Assembly (NCBI GenBank): GCA_963732655.1
Contig: CAVTAI010000005.1
Span: forward strand, 186,001-250,000
DNA: 64,000 nt
Source of the DNA: CAVTWS01 sp963732655
Lineage (GTDB): Bacteria; Actinomycetota; Acidimicrobiia; Acidimicrobiales; SHLQ01
Reading direction: 5' to 3'
Shown: in pieces, positions 53,334 through 62,147 of the stretch
How the letters are laid out: each line of letters opens with the position of its first letter
How positions within the stretch are numbered: the first letter of the stretch is position 1
Translations under genes and position numbers: made by a program
Notes under the pieces: generated by a model
Database searches by the model: none
Seen by the model: the letters and a program-made list of their open reading frames with translations, nothing else
Told to the model about the DNA's origin: nothing

Positions 53334-54248
53334 GTGCGAGTCGACGTCGAGTTTCCCGGTCACGGAGATGTCACCCTGCGGGGCCAGCTCTACTGCCCTG
53401 ACGACGCTGCTGGTCCCTTTCCCGGTGTGGTGATGGCGCATGGTTTCTCGGCGACTCGCCACATGGCGCTGGATGCCTACGCCCAGCGGTTCGCCGGTGT
53501 CGGGCTGGCCGCTCTCGTCTACGACCACCGCAACCTCGGGGACAGCGACGGTGAACCACGTCAGCAGATCAACCCCTGGGCCCAGACCCGCGACTATCTC
53601 CGGGCGGTCGAGTGGATCGGCCGTCGTGTCGAAGTCGACGAGGCGCGGATCGGGCTCTGGGGATCGAGCTACAGCGGGGGCGAGGTGGTCGTCGCCGCCG
53701 CCGCGGATCGGCGAGTTCGGGCGGTCGTGGCGAACGTGCCCTTCATCGGTCTGCCCGACGTGGACTATTCGACCAACCTCGACCCCCGCGCCGATGCCCT
53801 GCTCGCGGCCCTGGCGGACCGGTCGGGGGGCGGGCCGGCCGACACGGTCGACGACGTGCTGGGCCCCTTCGCCGTCGTCGCGGAGGACGGCGTCGACCTC
53901 CCCGCGTTCCTCAACGATCCCGCCGCACCGCCATGGTTCCTTGCCGAAGGTCGCCGCCCGGGCCGCCGCTGGGTGAACCAGGTGACCATCGCGGGGATCC
54001 GTTCTACGCCGCCGTGGGACCCCGGCGTCTGCGTGCACCGCGTCGCCCCGACACCGCTCCTGCTCCTGGTGGCGCTCGAGGACGCCCTCGTCGACGCCGC
54101 GATCGCCATCGAAGCCCACGCTCGGGCCGGCTCGACCGCCGAGATCCAGTTCTTGGAGGGCCACCATTTCACGCCCTACTCCGGCGCCGGATTCGACCGC
54201 GCCGCCGGCGCCGCCGCCGACTGGTTCCTTCGCTGGCTGTCCCCCTGA
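53334..54248 (+). CDS. Alpha/beta hydrolase (dienelactone hydrolase/CocE-like)
   Basis: 304 residues. The oxyanion region is V-V-M-A-H-G-F-S-A-T-R, and Y-D-H-R-N-L-G-D-S-D-G follows it. The nucleophile elbow near 112 reads L-W-G-S-S-Y-S-G-G, where the usual G-x-S-x-G ends in Ser. The late E-G-H-H-F-T-P-Y supplies the His. The pattern is of peptidase S15/DLH-type hydrolases on esters or peptides; substrate unknown. GTG start. A very strong hairpin follows about 75 nt after the stop. Confidence 0.78.
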   Translation: MRVDVEFPGHGDVTLRGQLYCPDDAAGPFPGVVMAHGFSATRHMALDAYAQRFAGVGLAALVYDHRNLGDSDGEPRQQINPWAQTRDYLRAVEWIGRRVEVDEARIGLWGSSYSGGEVVVAAAADRRVRAVVANVPFIGLPDVDYSTNLDPRADALLAALADRSGGGPADTVDDVLGPFAVVAEDGVDLPAFLNDPAAPPWFLAEGRRPGRRWVNQVTIAGIRSTPPWDPGVCVHRVAPTPLLLLVALEDALVDAAIAIEAHARAGSTAEIQFLEGHHFTPYSGAGFDRAAGAAADWFLRWLSP

Positions 54249-54323
54249 CCACTGCCGGCCTGGCCGCGGCCGAAACCCGCCGGCATGACGGCCGAACCGG
54301 TCGGCGCCGAGACCAGGGCCGAA

Positions 54324-54367
54324 CTGGGAGACCAGACGGTCGCCCACGCGACCGTCTGGTCTCCCAG
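54324..54367. terminator. Perfect 20-bp inverted repeat between hydrolase and ABC genes
   Basis: The arms 54324-54343 and 54348-54367 are exact complements around a 4-nt loop (CCAC). No T-run follows, so this may be an attenuator or intrinsic-like terminator for the hydrolase unit, or a protein-binding dyad for the ABC operon that starts 30 nt downstream. Confidence 0.75.
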
Positions 54368-54396
54368 AACGTGGCGGGGGGTTCGGTTCCTCTAGC

Positions 54397-55338
54397 GTGC
54401 GGCTCGTGCAAGAGCCGGCCGACATCATCGTGGTCGATGACCTGGTGAAGTCCTACGGCGCCGTCCGGGCGGTGGCCGGGGTGTCGTTCACCGTCGCCGC
54501 AGGAGAGGTCGTGGCGTTGCTCGGCCCCAATGGTGCCGGCAAATCGACCACGGTCGAGATCCTCGAGGGGTATCGCCGACGCGATGGCGGTTCGGCTCGG
54601 GTGCTGGGCGTCGACCCCGCCACGGCCGGGCGAGGACTGCGCGATCGCATCGGGATCGTGCTCCAGGCGACCGGCATCGAGCCCGAGCTCACGGTCGCCG
54701 AGGCGATCGCCCACTATGGGGCGTACTACCGCCGCCGCCGGGGGGTCGAGGAGATGCTCGAGTTGGTCGGCCTGGAGAACAAGGCCGGCGCCCGGGTTCG
54801 GTCGCTGTCGGGCGGTCAGCGCCGCCGCCTCGACCTCGCGCTCGGCGTGGTGGGATCGCCGGACCTGCTCTTCCTCGACGAGCCGACCACAGGTTTCGAT
54901 CCCGAAGCCCGCCGAGCGGCGTGGGATCTCGTGCGGACGCTACGCCAGCGCGGGACCTCGATCCTCCTGACGACCCACGACATGGAGGAGGCCCAACAGC
55001 TCGCGGATCGGGTCATCGTGCTCTCCCACGGACGAGTGGTCGCCCATGGCACTCCGGACGATCTACGGTCCTCGGTGGCCGAGGAAACGCTGATCCGATT
55101 CCGCCTCCCGGCGACCGATGGTCCCGTGAACGGTCTCCTGGATCAGATCAGCGGCACCGTGTCGGGCCGCGGCCAGTATCTCGAGATCCGCACCGGGCGG
55201 CCGACGGCGGACATGCACCGCCTCAGCAGCTGGGCGGTCGCCCGGGGTGTCGAGTTGTCTGAGCTCACCGTGAGTCGCGCCAGCCTCGAGGACGCCTACC
55301 TGGCTCTGACGACCGACTCGGACCCGACCGATGCCTGA
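54397..55338 (+). CDS. ABC transporter ATP-binding protein (ABC-2/DrrA type)
   Basis: 313 residues with Walker A G-P-N-G-A-G-K-S-T, signature L-S-G-G-Q-R-R-R-L-D, Walker B L-L-F-L-D-E-P-T-T-G-F-D and switch H-D-M-E-E-A. An extra C-terminal domain of about 90 residues, typical of DrrA/exporter ATPases, is present. It works with the permease that overlaps its 3' end by 8 bp. GTG at 54397 or 54406. Likely exports a lipid- or drug-like compound (family knowledge). Confidence 0.87.
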   Translation: MRLVQEPADIIVVDDLVKSYGAVRAVAGVSFTVAAGEVVALLGPNGAGKSTTVEILEGYRRRDGGSARVLGVDPATAGRGLRDRIGIVLQATGIEPELTVAEAIAHYGAYYRRRRGVEEMLELVGLENKAGARVRSLSGGQRRRLDLALGVVGSPDLLFLDEPTTGFDPEARRAAWDLVRTLRQRGTSILLTTHDMEEAQQLADRVIVLSHGRVVAHGTPDDLRSSVAEETLIRFRLPATDGPVNGLLDQISGTVSGRGQYLEIRTGRPTADMHRLSSWAVARGVELSELTVSRASLEDAYLALTTDSDPTDA

Positions 55339-56188
55339 CCCATCGACCGCCGCGGCCGCACCAGCCTGGCCGTCGCCAGGACGGCTCCTCTTCGCCCAGG
55401 TCCGTCACCACAACCGCCTGTTCTGGCGTAGCCGGGTGGCCGCCATCTTCACGATCGCCTTCCCCCTGATGATCCTCGTCTTTTCCAACTCGTTGATCGA
55501 TGAACGCTTCGACGTCGGTGACGGTGAGGTGAGCGTCTCTCAGCTGTACGTGCCGGCCCTCGCCGTCTTCACCGCGGTCTCGGCCACTTACACGGGTCTG
55601 ATCATGCAAACGGCGCTGGCCCGGGAGCAGGGGGTGCTCAAACGAGTGCGGGGTACGCCGTTGCCGCCCGGGTTGTACCTCGGCGGCCTCGTCGGCTCAT
55701 CGATCTGGGTCGCGGCGCTCGGCACCGCCGTCATGGTCATCGTCGGTTGGCTCGCCTACGACTTTGCGATCGACGTCGCCCGGCTACCGGCGGCGGCCCT
55801 GGCGTTCGTCGTCGGTGTGGCCACGTTCTCGGCGTTGGGTCTCGCCGTCTCCGGGTTGGCTTCCGACGGCCGTGCCGCCTCGGCGTTGGCCAACTTCACC
55901 CTCCTGCCCGTGGCGTTCCTGTCCGGCGTCTTCGTGCCCCTGGAGGACCCGCCCCGCTGGTTGGAGCTCGCCGGTGACGTCTTGCCGCTCAAACCCTTCG
56001 TCCGGGCGTTCGATGCCGCCTTCAACCCCAATGTGGATCGACCCGGCATCGCGTTCGGACGGCTGGGGGTGCTGGCGGTCTGGTTCGTGATCGGGGTCGC
56101 CCTGGCCATCCGGACCTTCCGGTGGATGCCGGCCGACGGCGCGAGCGGGGCTACTCGCAGGCGGGCTGGAAGGGCACCGCGACCGTGA
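55331..56188 (+). CDS. ABC-2 type transporter permease
   Basis: 285 residues with six hydrophobic segments and the ABC-2 pattern (R-E-Q-G-V-L-K-R-V-R-G-T-P-L-P; L-L-P-V-A-F-L-S-G-V-F-V-P-L-E; L-P-L-K-P-F-V-R-A-F). Partner of the ATPase. Its C-terminal end overlaps the convergent lipoprotein gene by about 38 bp. Confidence 0.85.
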   Translation: MPDPSTAAAAPAWPSPGRLLFAQVRHHNRLFWRSRVAAIFTIAFPLMILVFSNSLIDERFDVGDGEVSVSQLYVPALAVFTAVSATYTGLIMQTALAREQGVLKRVRGTPLPPGLYLGGLVGSSIWVAALGTAVMVIVGWLAYDFAIDVARLPAAALAFVVGVATFSALGLAVSGLASDGRAASALANFTLLPVAFLSGVFVPLEDPPRWLELAGDVLPLKPFVRAFDAAFNPNVDRPGIAFGRLGVLAVWFVIGVALAIRTFRWMPADGASGATRRRAGRAPRP

Positions 56189-56892
56189 CCAGCGGAGCGT
56201 CGACAGACGGCTCGTCGGACATCAGGGTGAAGCTGTCGTTGCCGGCGAAGGCGATCAGGAAGAGCTCGTCGTCGACGGTGACCGGGAGGCCGAGCTGGAC
56301 CTCGATCTCGGTCATCGGGTCGCCGAACTGAAGGTCGGCGGGAAGATCGAACTCCTCCGGTGCTGGACCGCCCTGCTCCTGAGGTTGGGACGGGTCTCGA
56401 TCGGACCGGTACCACCAGGACTGGAACACGCCGGGGTCCGCCTCGTCGGAGCGGGTGAAGTAGGTGTTCAGGCCGCCCCACTGCACGTACCGTTCGTTGA
56501 TGGCATCTCCGTCGAGGGGGCAGCCGACCGTCCAACCCTCGTCAGAGCTGGGGGCGCCGAAACGATCGATCGAGCGCGGCGACGGCGTCGTCGGTTTCGG
56601 TGCCGATGGGCACGCCGTCGAGCGTCAGGTCCTCGACGCCGATGCCGGCCGGTACCGGCGCCGCCGTCGTCGTCGTGGTTTCTCCCTCGGTGGTCGTGGT
56701 CTCGACCACCGTCGTGGTGGTCTCGGACGGGGCGGCCGTGGTGGTCGCGGCTCCGGTCGTCGTGGTCTCCTCGAGCGTGGTCGAGGTGCTGGTGTCGGTT
56801 TGGGTGGCGGTGTCGTCGTCGTCGCCACAGGCGGTGGCGGCCGTGGTGAGGATCAACGCGAGGCCCAAGACGAATCGATGGCGAAGGAGCAT
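56151..56892 (-). CDS. Lipoprotein with Thr-rich linker (one apparent frameshift)
   Basis: Lipoprotein of about 246 residues. The signal peptide has lipobox A-A-T-A-C (then G-D-D-D-D). A linker of Thr/Glu repeats runs to about residue 80. Next comes I-G-V-E-D-L-T-L-D-G-V-P-I-G-T-E-T-D-D-A-V. Near 56560 the frame changes, and A-P-S-S-D-E-G-W-T-V-G-C-P-L and W-G-G-L-N-T-Y-F complete the domain to 56151. One base restores continuity. Function unknown. Confidence 0.68.
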
Positions 56893-56939
56893 CCCGCCAG
56901 ATTAGGAGCGATCAGGCGCCGGCGGGGGACGCCGCGCCA

Positions 56940-57671
56940 TCAGTCGGCGGGAGCGGCGGTGGAGCGTTCGATGGAGAGCGACGAGCTCAGCAGCTCGGAA
57001 TTGGGCACCGTGAGGTGCCGGCCGATGCTGACTTCGAGCTCGACGGCGACGGCGTGGACCGACACCACTCGCCCCGAGACGCCGTTCACCGTCACCGAGT
57101 CGCCGGGGCCGAGCAGTCGGCGCAGGGCCCGTCCGGCCGCGACCTCGGCGGAGACCTGACGTGAACCCAGACCGACGACCAAGGCTCCGGCGGCGGCGAC
57201 ACCGAAGAACAGCGCGGCGGCCAACAGGGTGAGGATGGTGGTGTCGACGCCGATCTGATTGGCGGCGATGAGGCCTGCCGCGGCCATCACCGAGCCCTTG
57301 GCGAGGGGCACGACACGCGCCCGGAGACTCGGTGAGACGTGGCCCAGGGAACGGTCGAGGATGGTGGCGAGGAACGTGCCGGCCACGTTCGCCATGATCA
57401 ACACGATCGCCGCCGACAGGACCTTCGGTGTGTAATCGATGATCTGGGTGTCGAGATCGGCGAGCGCATCGGGGCTGACAAAACCGAGTGCCACGATCAG
57501 CCCGACGATCAGCGCGAGCGAGAACGCCAGACTCGAGAGCGGACCAGCCGAGCTCCGGAGCGCGTCAGGACGCTCCGGTGCACTCAGGAGACGTCGGAGC
57601 ACCCGGGCCAGCACCCCACCTACGATGATGCCGGCGGCCACGGCGATGCCGGCCGCGAGCCAGTCGTTCAT
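56940..57671 (-). CDS. MscS-like small-conductance channel protein
   Basis: 243 residues with four to five hydrophobic segments, including a conserved-TM-helix-type Ala/Gly-rich pore helix (L-F-F-G-V-A-A-A-G-A-L-V-V-G-L-G-S-R). A short beta domain (L-G-P-G-D-S-V-T-V-N-G-V-S-G-R-V and H-L-T-V-P-N-S-E-L) follows. The large cytoplasmic cage of classical MscS is missing. Its ATG overlaps the anti-sigma stop (57668-57671), putting a membrane channel in a sigma/anti-sigma operon. Confidence 0.75.
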   Translation of the reverse strand: MNDWLAAGIAVAAGIIVGGVLARVLRRLLSAPERPDALRSSAGPLSSLAFSLALIVGLIVALGFVSPDALADLDTQIIDYTPKVLSAAIVLIMANVAGTFLATILDRSLGHVSPSLRARVVPLAKGSVMAAAGLIAANQIGVDTTILTLLAAALFFGVAAAGALVVGLGSRQVSAEVAAGRALRRLLGPGDSVTVNGVSGRVVSVHAVAVELEVSIGRHLTVPNSELLSSSLSIERSTAAPAD

Positions 57672-58036
57672 TCGTTCTCACCCGGTTCGGATTCAGTGGG
57701 CAAAGGTTCAGTTGGCAAGGGTTCGGTTGGCGAAGGTTCAGCTGGCTTCAACAAAGTGCGGGCAGTCTCCCACGGAAGGCCCATCAACTCGAACAGGAGC
57801 TTCAGATCGTCGCGCGACGAGATGGCGTCGACGAGTCGTGCCTCCAGGCGGGGGACCAACTCGGCGGGCGGCGCGAGCACAGTCTCCAAGGCCTGACGGA
57901 CGTCGGGCACGGGGGGCGCGAGATCCTCCAGGCGATTGGCGCATCGCCGGCACGTCGAGACGTGGCTGTCGATCGTGGTATCAGCGCCATCGAGCCATTG
58001 CCTCAGACGTCGCGACGTGGGGTGCGTGATCTTCAT
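57668..58036 (-). CDS. Anti-sigma factor, zinc-finger type
   Basis: About 122 residues. An N-terminal zinc-finger-like anti-sigma motif (D-S-H-V-S-T-C-R-R-C-A-N-R-L) is followed by a helical part. The tail repeats P-S-P-T-E-P-L-P-T-E-P-L-P-T-E. No membrane segment is visible, so it is a soluble, possibly redox- or metal-responsive, anti-sigma factor. Its ATG overlaps the stop of the sigma gene by 4 bp, the usual arrangement for a cognate pair. Confidence 0.75.
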   Translation of the reverse strand: MKITHPTSRRLRQWLDGADTTIDSHVSTCRRCANRLEDLAPPVPDVRQALETVLAPPAELVPRLEARLVDAISSRDDLKLLFELMGLPWETARTLLKPAEPSPTEPLPTEPLPTESEPGENE

Positions 58037-58641
58037 GATCGCCACCCTTCGAGCGCCTCGGCGAGGATCCGTCTCGAACGCAGCAGCCGGGTCTTGACCG
58101 TCGGCAGCGGCACCTTGAGCAGCCCGGCGATCTCCTCGTAGCTCAGGCCCTCGATCTCGCGCAACACGACGATGCTGCGGCTCAACTCGTCGAGCGAACC
58201 GAGCGCCGTTTCGAACGCATCGACCGACAACCGGGCCTCGACTCGCTGCTCGACCCGATCGGCGGGGCGGGTGGGCGGATCGGGGAGCTCGGTGGGATCG
58301 AAGGTCTCCTCTCGTCGCCTGCGCAACGTCGACACGGCGGTGTTGTGGGTGATCCTGAGCACCCAATTGCGAAGTGGGGCATCGCCCCGAAAGGTGGGCA
58401 GGCCCTGCCAGGCGCGAAGGAGAGCATCCTGGGTGACGTCCTCGGCGAGATCATGATCCCGCACGACCGACAGCGCCACCCGGTACATGGCCGGGGAATG
58501 TTCGTGCAGCAGTCCCGCGAGTTGCTCGGTCGGGGTTTGGGCGAAGAAGGCGGCGTCTCGGTGCGGGCCATTGAGATCGATCTCCGGCTCGGAATGGTCC
58601 CGCGAAGGACGCACGCCCGATGGTGTTCCGGGACCAGACAT
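58033..58641 (-). CDS. ECF-type RNA polymerase sigma factor
   Basis: About 202 residues. Region 2 is Y-R-V-A-L-S-V-V-R-D-H-D-L-A-E-D-V-T-Q-D-A-L-L-R-A-W. Region 4 has L-S-Y-E-E-I-A-G-L-L-K-V-P and V-K-T-R-L-L-R-S-R. Together with the downstream anti-sigma factor it forms a classic ECF module. ATG at 58641 is a guess without a clear SD; a longer frame with another ATG at about 58735 is possible. Confidence 0.82.
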   Translation of the reverse strand: MSGPGTPSGVRPSRDHSEPEIDLNGPHRDAAFFAQTPTEQLAGLLHEHSPAMYRVALSVVRDHDLAEDVTQDALLRAWQGLPTFRGDAPLRNWVLRITHNTAVSTLRRRREETFDPTELPDPPTRPADRVEQRVEARLSVDAFETALGSLDELSRSIVVLREIEGLSYEEIAGLLKVPLPTVKTRLLRSRRILAEALEGWRS

Positions 58642-58976
58642 GTGAAGAAGGCGGACGACGGGAGGCCGTGAACCGAGCCCGGGCGCGCCGGCGGGATGTA
58701 CCACCCACCCCAGTCGAGCCATCACCTCCGTCATGAGAGAACCGACGTTCGGCAGCGCATCAAAGTCGCGTCTCGAATAGCCTGAAGAAAATTCCCTCCA
58801 GGGACGCGACTTCCCGGACGGCTGCGGCGTCTGGATGTCTGCAACGGAGAGATGCGGCTCACGTCGGTGACAGGCATCGGGCTCCGACCGATCGCGACCA
58901 GGTCTCGGCCTGAGCGATAGGCGCCAGCCGGCGGCGGGTCTCTCCCGCCCCCCGCCGCCGGCTGGTCGCTGACCTC
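58642..58976. other. Intergenic region before the sigma operon
   Basis: 335 bp. It holds a strong hairpin at its PIG-L end (separate entry) and the unannotated leader of the sigma operon. About 58770-58800 is locally AT-richer (A-G-A-A-A-A-T-T), a plausible promoter zone, but I could not define -35/-10 boxes. Confidence 0.5.
58924..58965 (-). terminator. 15-bp inverted repeat after the PIG-L gene
   Basis: The arms 58924-58938 and 58951-58965 are exact complements with a 12-nt loop, located 12 nt beyond the PIG-L stop on the minus strand. No T-run follows. Confidence 0.65.
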
Positions 58977-59699
58977 TCAAAGCGGCAGGCGCCTGAACGC
59001 TTCGCCCGAGCGAGCTCCGATCAGGCGCCCGCCTCGGCGTAGGTCGACCGTCACCTGGTCGCGGAAAGAGCGTTCGGCGCGCCCGTCGTCGTCCTCGGGA
59101 ATGCCCATGGTCGAGAGCAGCTGACTGCGATGGGCGAGCAACGCCCGCACCTTGTGATCCTCGAACCCCGAGACGTCCTCCACGTGGTCCGGCTCCTCAC
59201 ACTCGAAGAGCAGGAGCGCCTCGGGTCGGTGATGGGGCAGGCTGTGTTCAGGGAAGAAGTGGGGGTCACGGGCGGCGACGACCGCATCGCAGGTCAGCCA
59301 TCCGGCCACGCGGTGATCGGGGTGCACGCGCCAGCGCCGCCAGGGGTCGTGGCCCAGCACCACATCAGGCTGGTGGTGGCGGATCCAGCGGGCGATCGTG
59401 CTGGTGAGCTCCTCGGTGACCGACAGCTCACCGTCGACCACGCTGAGGAACACCACCTCGCCGGTGCCGCCGAGCTCACGTGAGGCTGCTCGTTGTTCGG
59501 CCTGCCGGGTCGCCACCAGTGATTCGAGGTCGGCCGATCGATCCCACGTGCCCTTCGAACCGTCCGTGCAGACGATGTGGACGAGCTCGCAACCCCGAGC
59601 AGCCCATTTGGCGAACGTCGCCCCGCAGCCGAACTCGATGTCATCCGGGTGGGCGCACACCGCCAGGGCTCGCCCAGGCGGCGCCATGTCGAACCTCAT
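58977..59699 (-). CDS. PIG-L (LmbE-like) deacetylase
   Basis: 240 residues with A-H-P-D-D-I-E-F-G-C-G near the N-terminus and V-H-P-D-H-R later, the zinc site of GlcNAc-PI/mycothiol-type deacetylases (MshB/Mca relatives). It is shorter than MshB, and the exact substrate is unknown. The gene starts 6 nt after cofC on the same strand, forming a likely two-gene operon closed by the hairpin at 58924. Confidence 0.85.
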   Translation of the reverse strand: MRFDMAPPGRALAVCAHPDDIEFGCGATFAKWAARGCELVHIVCTDGSKGTWDRSADLESLVATRQAEQRAASRELGGTGEVVFLSVVDGELSVTEELTSTIARWIRHHQPDVVLGHDPWRRWRVHPDHRVAGWLTCDAVVAARDPHFFPEHSLPHHRPEALLLFECEEPDHVEDVSGFEDHKVRALLAHRSQLLSTMGIPEDDDGRAERSFRDQVTVDLRRGGRLIGARSGEAFRRLPL

Positions 59700-59705
59700 G
59701 GGCCG

Positions 59706-60359
59706 TCAGCTTTCCACGTCCGGCCGATGCCGTCCCATGTCCGCGGTGTGGGTGAGCGCGGCGGGCAGGTCCAGGTCGGCGGGGACGTCGATGTCCCAGC
59801 CCAACTCGTCGATCAGGAGCTCACGCCAGGGCAACCCGATCCGATGGGCCTCCACCCGATGGCGGCGGCACGACCCGGGGCCGTAGGCGAACCGGAATCC
59901 CGCCCTGGTCGGCACGCTGCACACGTTGGTTCCGTCGCCGTGGCGATCCGGGACGGCGGTGATCCCTGGAGCACCGAGCACCACGGCCAGATCGGTGGCG
60001 AGCGGCAGATCCGCGTGAGCGACGATGGCCCGGCCGAATCCGGCGCCCGCCAGATGCGCAACGCCGGCTTGCACCGCCGCGTTGAGGCCGGGGACCGATC
60101 GCCACACGACGCTCGCTCCGAGCGACTGAGACCAGGCGGCCACGTCGTCGTCGTCGCACACGACGAACACCGGCAGCGGCGCCGCCGCCGCGAGGACACG
60201 CGAGGCGCATTGCCGGGCCAGAGCGGCGCGCGCCGGACCGTCCAACGCCTCGGTGAGGCGTCCCTTGGCCGCCGAGAAAGCCTTCACCGGGATCAGGACC
60301 GCCACCGATTCGTGGCTGGTCGAACCTGAGCGCGCGTCGACGGGGAGGGGTCGGGCCAT
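59706..60359 (-). CDS. cofC: 2-phospho-L-lactate/phosphoenolpyruvate guanylyltransferase (CofC/FbiD)
   Basis: 217 residues. It opens V-L-I-P-V-K-A-F-S-A-A-K-G-R-L and contains V-C-D-D-D-D-V, G-L-N-A-A-V-Q-A-G, H-A-D-L-P-L-A and G-D-G-T-N-V, the nucleotidyltransferase motifs of CofC/FbiD. The enzyme activates 2-phospholactate or phosphoenolpyruvate with GTP for coenzyme F420 synthesis. ATG at 60359 leaves a 20-residue tail before the domain. Divergent from the gene at 60466. Confidence 0.85.
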   Translation of the reverse strand: MARPLPVDARSGSTSHESVAVLIPVKAFSAAKGRLTEALDGPARAALARQCASRVLAAAAPLPVFVVCDDDDVAAWSQSLGASVVWRSVPGLNAAVQAGVAHLAGAGFGRAIVAHADLPLATDLAVVLGAPGITAVPDRHGDGTNVCSVPTRAGFRFAYGPGSCRRHRVEAHRIGLPWRELLIDELGWDIDVPADLDLPAALTHTADMGRHRPDVES

Positions 60360-60465
60360 GGTGGCGGCCAGCCTACGAACCGTGGTGCCCGGTCGGTCGC
60401 CCGACCCCGGCCCACGACCGGCGCCGGCGCCATGTATGACGCCACCGACCCATATGGTGAGCGCC

Positions 60466-62137
60466 ATGGGATTCGACGCGCCCGTGGAGTCGTGGATCGC
60501 CTTGGGCACCACCGCCGCGCCTCCGGTCGCCTTCGTCGACGATGTCGGGTCGGTTCACGAGTCGAGCCGCCGGCTGGCTCTGTCGTGGGCGGTGCACGGA
60601 CCCGACGGATGGTCGATCCCCGGGCGGGACGGGTGCCGGCTCACCCGGTCCACCCGGGCCGGGGGCGCCATCGTCGAGAGCAGCGTCAAGGTCCCGTCGG
60701 GACTGGTCATCCATCGGTGCTACGTCGCGCAGGTCAGCGGCCGGTCTGTAGCGATCGTCGAGGTGGAGAATGCCGAGCGCGATCCCGATCGCGGTTGCGT
60801 TCCGGGTCGCACCGTCGCCGCTCCTCGAGACCCCGTCGATCGCTGACCGTCCGGGCGCCGTCAGTGCCGACGGCGACATCGTCAGGTACAACGGCCTGCC
60901 GTACATCTACCTGGACCGACCGGCGGCGCCGGACGCCACGTCGTCCGGCCCGGCGGGCGTGCCGCCCGAGGGGTATCCGATCGTCGTTCCGGTGACCCAC
61001 CGCAGCTGCCTGCGCCTGGTGATCACCGGAACCTCAGCCGAACCGCTCGGCTCGGTGCCTCCGTCGTCGAGCCAGGTCGAGTCCGGGTGGTTGCAACAGC
61101 TGTCCGTCGGCACGCGAGTGCGCTCCGACGATGGTCTCGTCGACGAGCTCTGGCGTTCGGCGCTGGTGAGCCTGATGGTGGCCGCCGACATCGAGCACGT
61201 GCCCCGACCACTCGGCGTCGAGGCTTCGGACTGGACGTTCGTCGATGAGGCACGCGTCGCCGGTGCGCTGGCGGCGGCCGGGTTCGTGGACGAATCGGGC
61301 CTGGTGCTCGGGAGCCTGCTCGACCACCTCGAGGGAGGTTCCCTCGGCGCGTCCCCGGAGGATGAAGCGATCGTGCTCGGCGCCCTCGGCCGCTGGTACC
61401 GGCTCACCCGCGATCCGTCGCTGGTCACCCTGTTCCCCGTCGAACTGCTCGGTGCCGCCGATCGCATCCTTCGCCAGAACGCCCCTCGCCGTGGTCGGCT
61501 CTGGTCACGCCGCCGCCCCGACCCGGAGCGGTCCGTGGTCTCGTCCGTCGCCAGCCGCTCGATCCTCGACCTGGCGGCGATGCTGTCCGACGTCGGCGAA
61601 TCCGATGCCGCCACCATCCTGATCGGACGGCTCGACCTGCGAGGCGGAGACGCGGCGACCGTCGCCTCGGAACCGAACGATCCGGTTGCCGATCTGGAGC
61701 GGTTCGAACGCATCCGTCAACGCAATGGCCACTTCCCGACCTCTGCCGATGCGGCGGGCCGGCGCAACTTCGGCTCTGGCGACGATCCGCGGCGGGCCGC
61801 CGACGTCATCGACGCCGTCCGCGCCGTGCTGGTCGACGACGCCGGGGCCGCCCGTGGTGCCCGCACCATCGATGTCGTCCCGGTTCTCCCGCCTCGCTGG
61901 CGGGGCACGAACTTCGACATCCACGAGCTGCCCACCGCGCTCGGTGCGCTCTCCTTCGGCGTGCGATGGCATGGTTCGCGTCCGGCGCTGCTGTGGGAGC
62001 TCGAATCGGCGCCGGGGGTGGCGGCGGCTGACGTCATGCTCACCAGCACCGGTCTCGACGCCACGTGGATCGGTGCCGGTGCCTCCGGCGACGCGCTCCT
62101 GAGCGAGCATGAGCCAGAGGGCGGCCGGGGTAACTAA
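60466..62137 (+). CDS. Hypothetical protein, possible glycosidase-like fold (one apparent frameshift)
   Basis: About 556 residues in two frames. The frame from 60466 ends with V-A-I-V-E-V-E-N-A. Near 60775 it continues as P-I-A-V-A-F-R-V-A-P-S-P-L in the next frame, to 62137. The N-terminal part looks like a beta-sandwich and the C-terminal part is helical (W-R-S-A-L-V-S-L-M-V-A-A-D; G-H-F-P-T-S-A-D-A). The order suggests the beta-sandwich plus helical-barrel layout of glycoside hydrolases, but no catalytic motif was identified. It lies 10 nt before the next gene. Confidence 0.55.
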
Positions 62138-62147
62138 CCTCTGCGCC

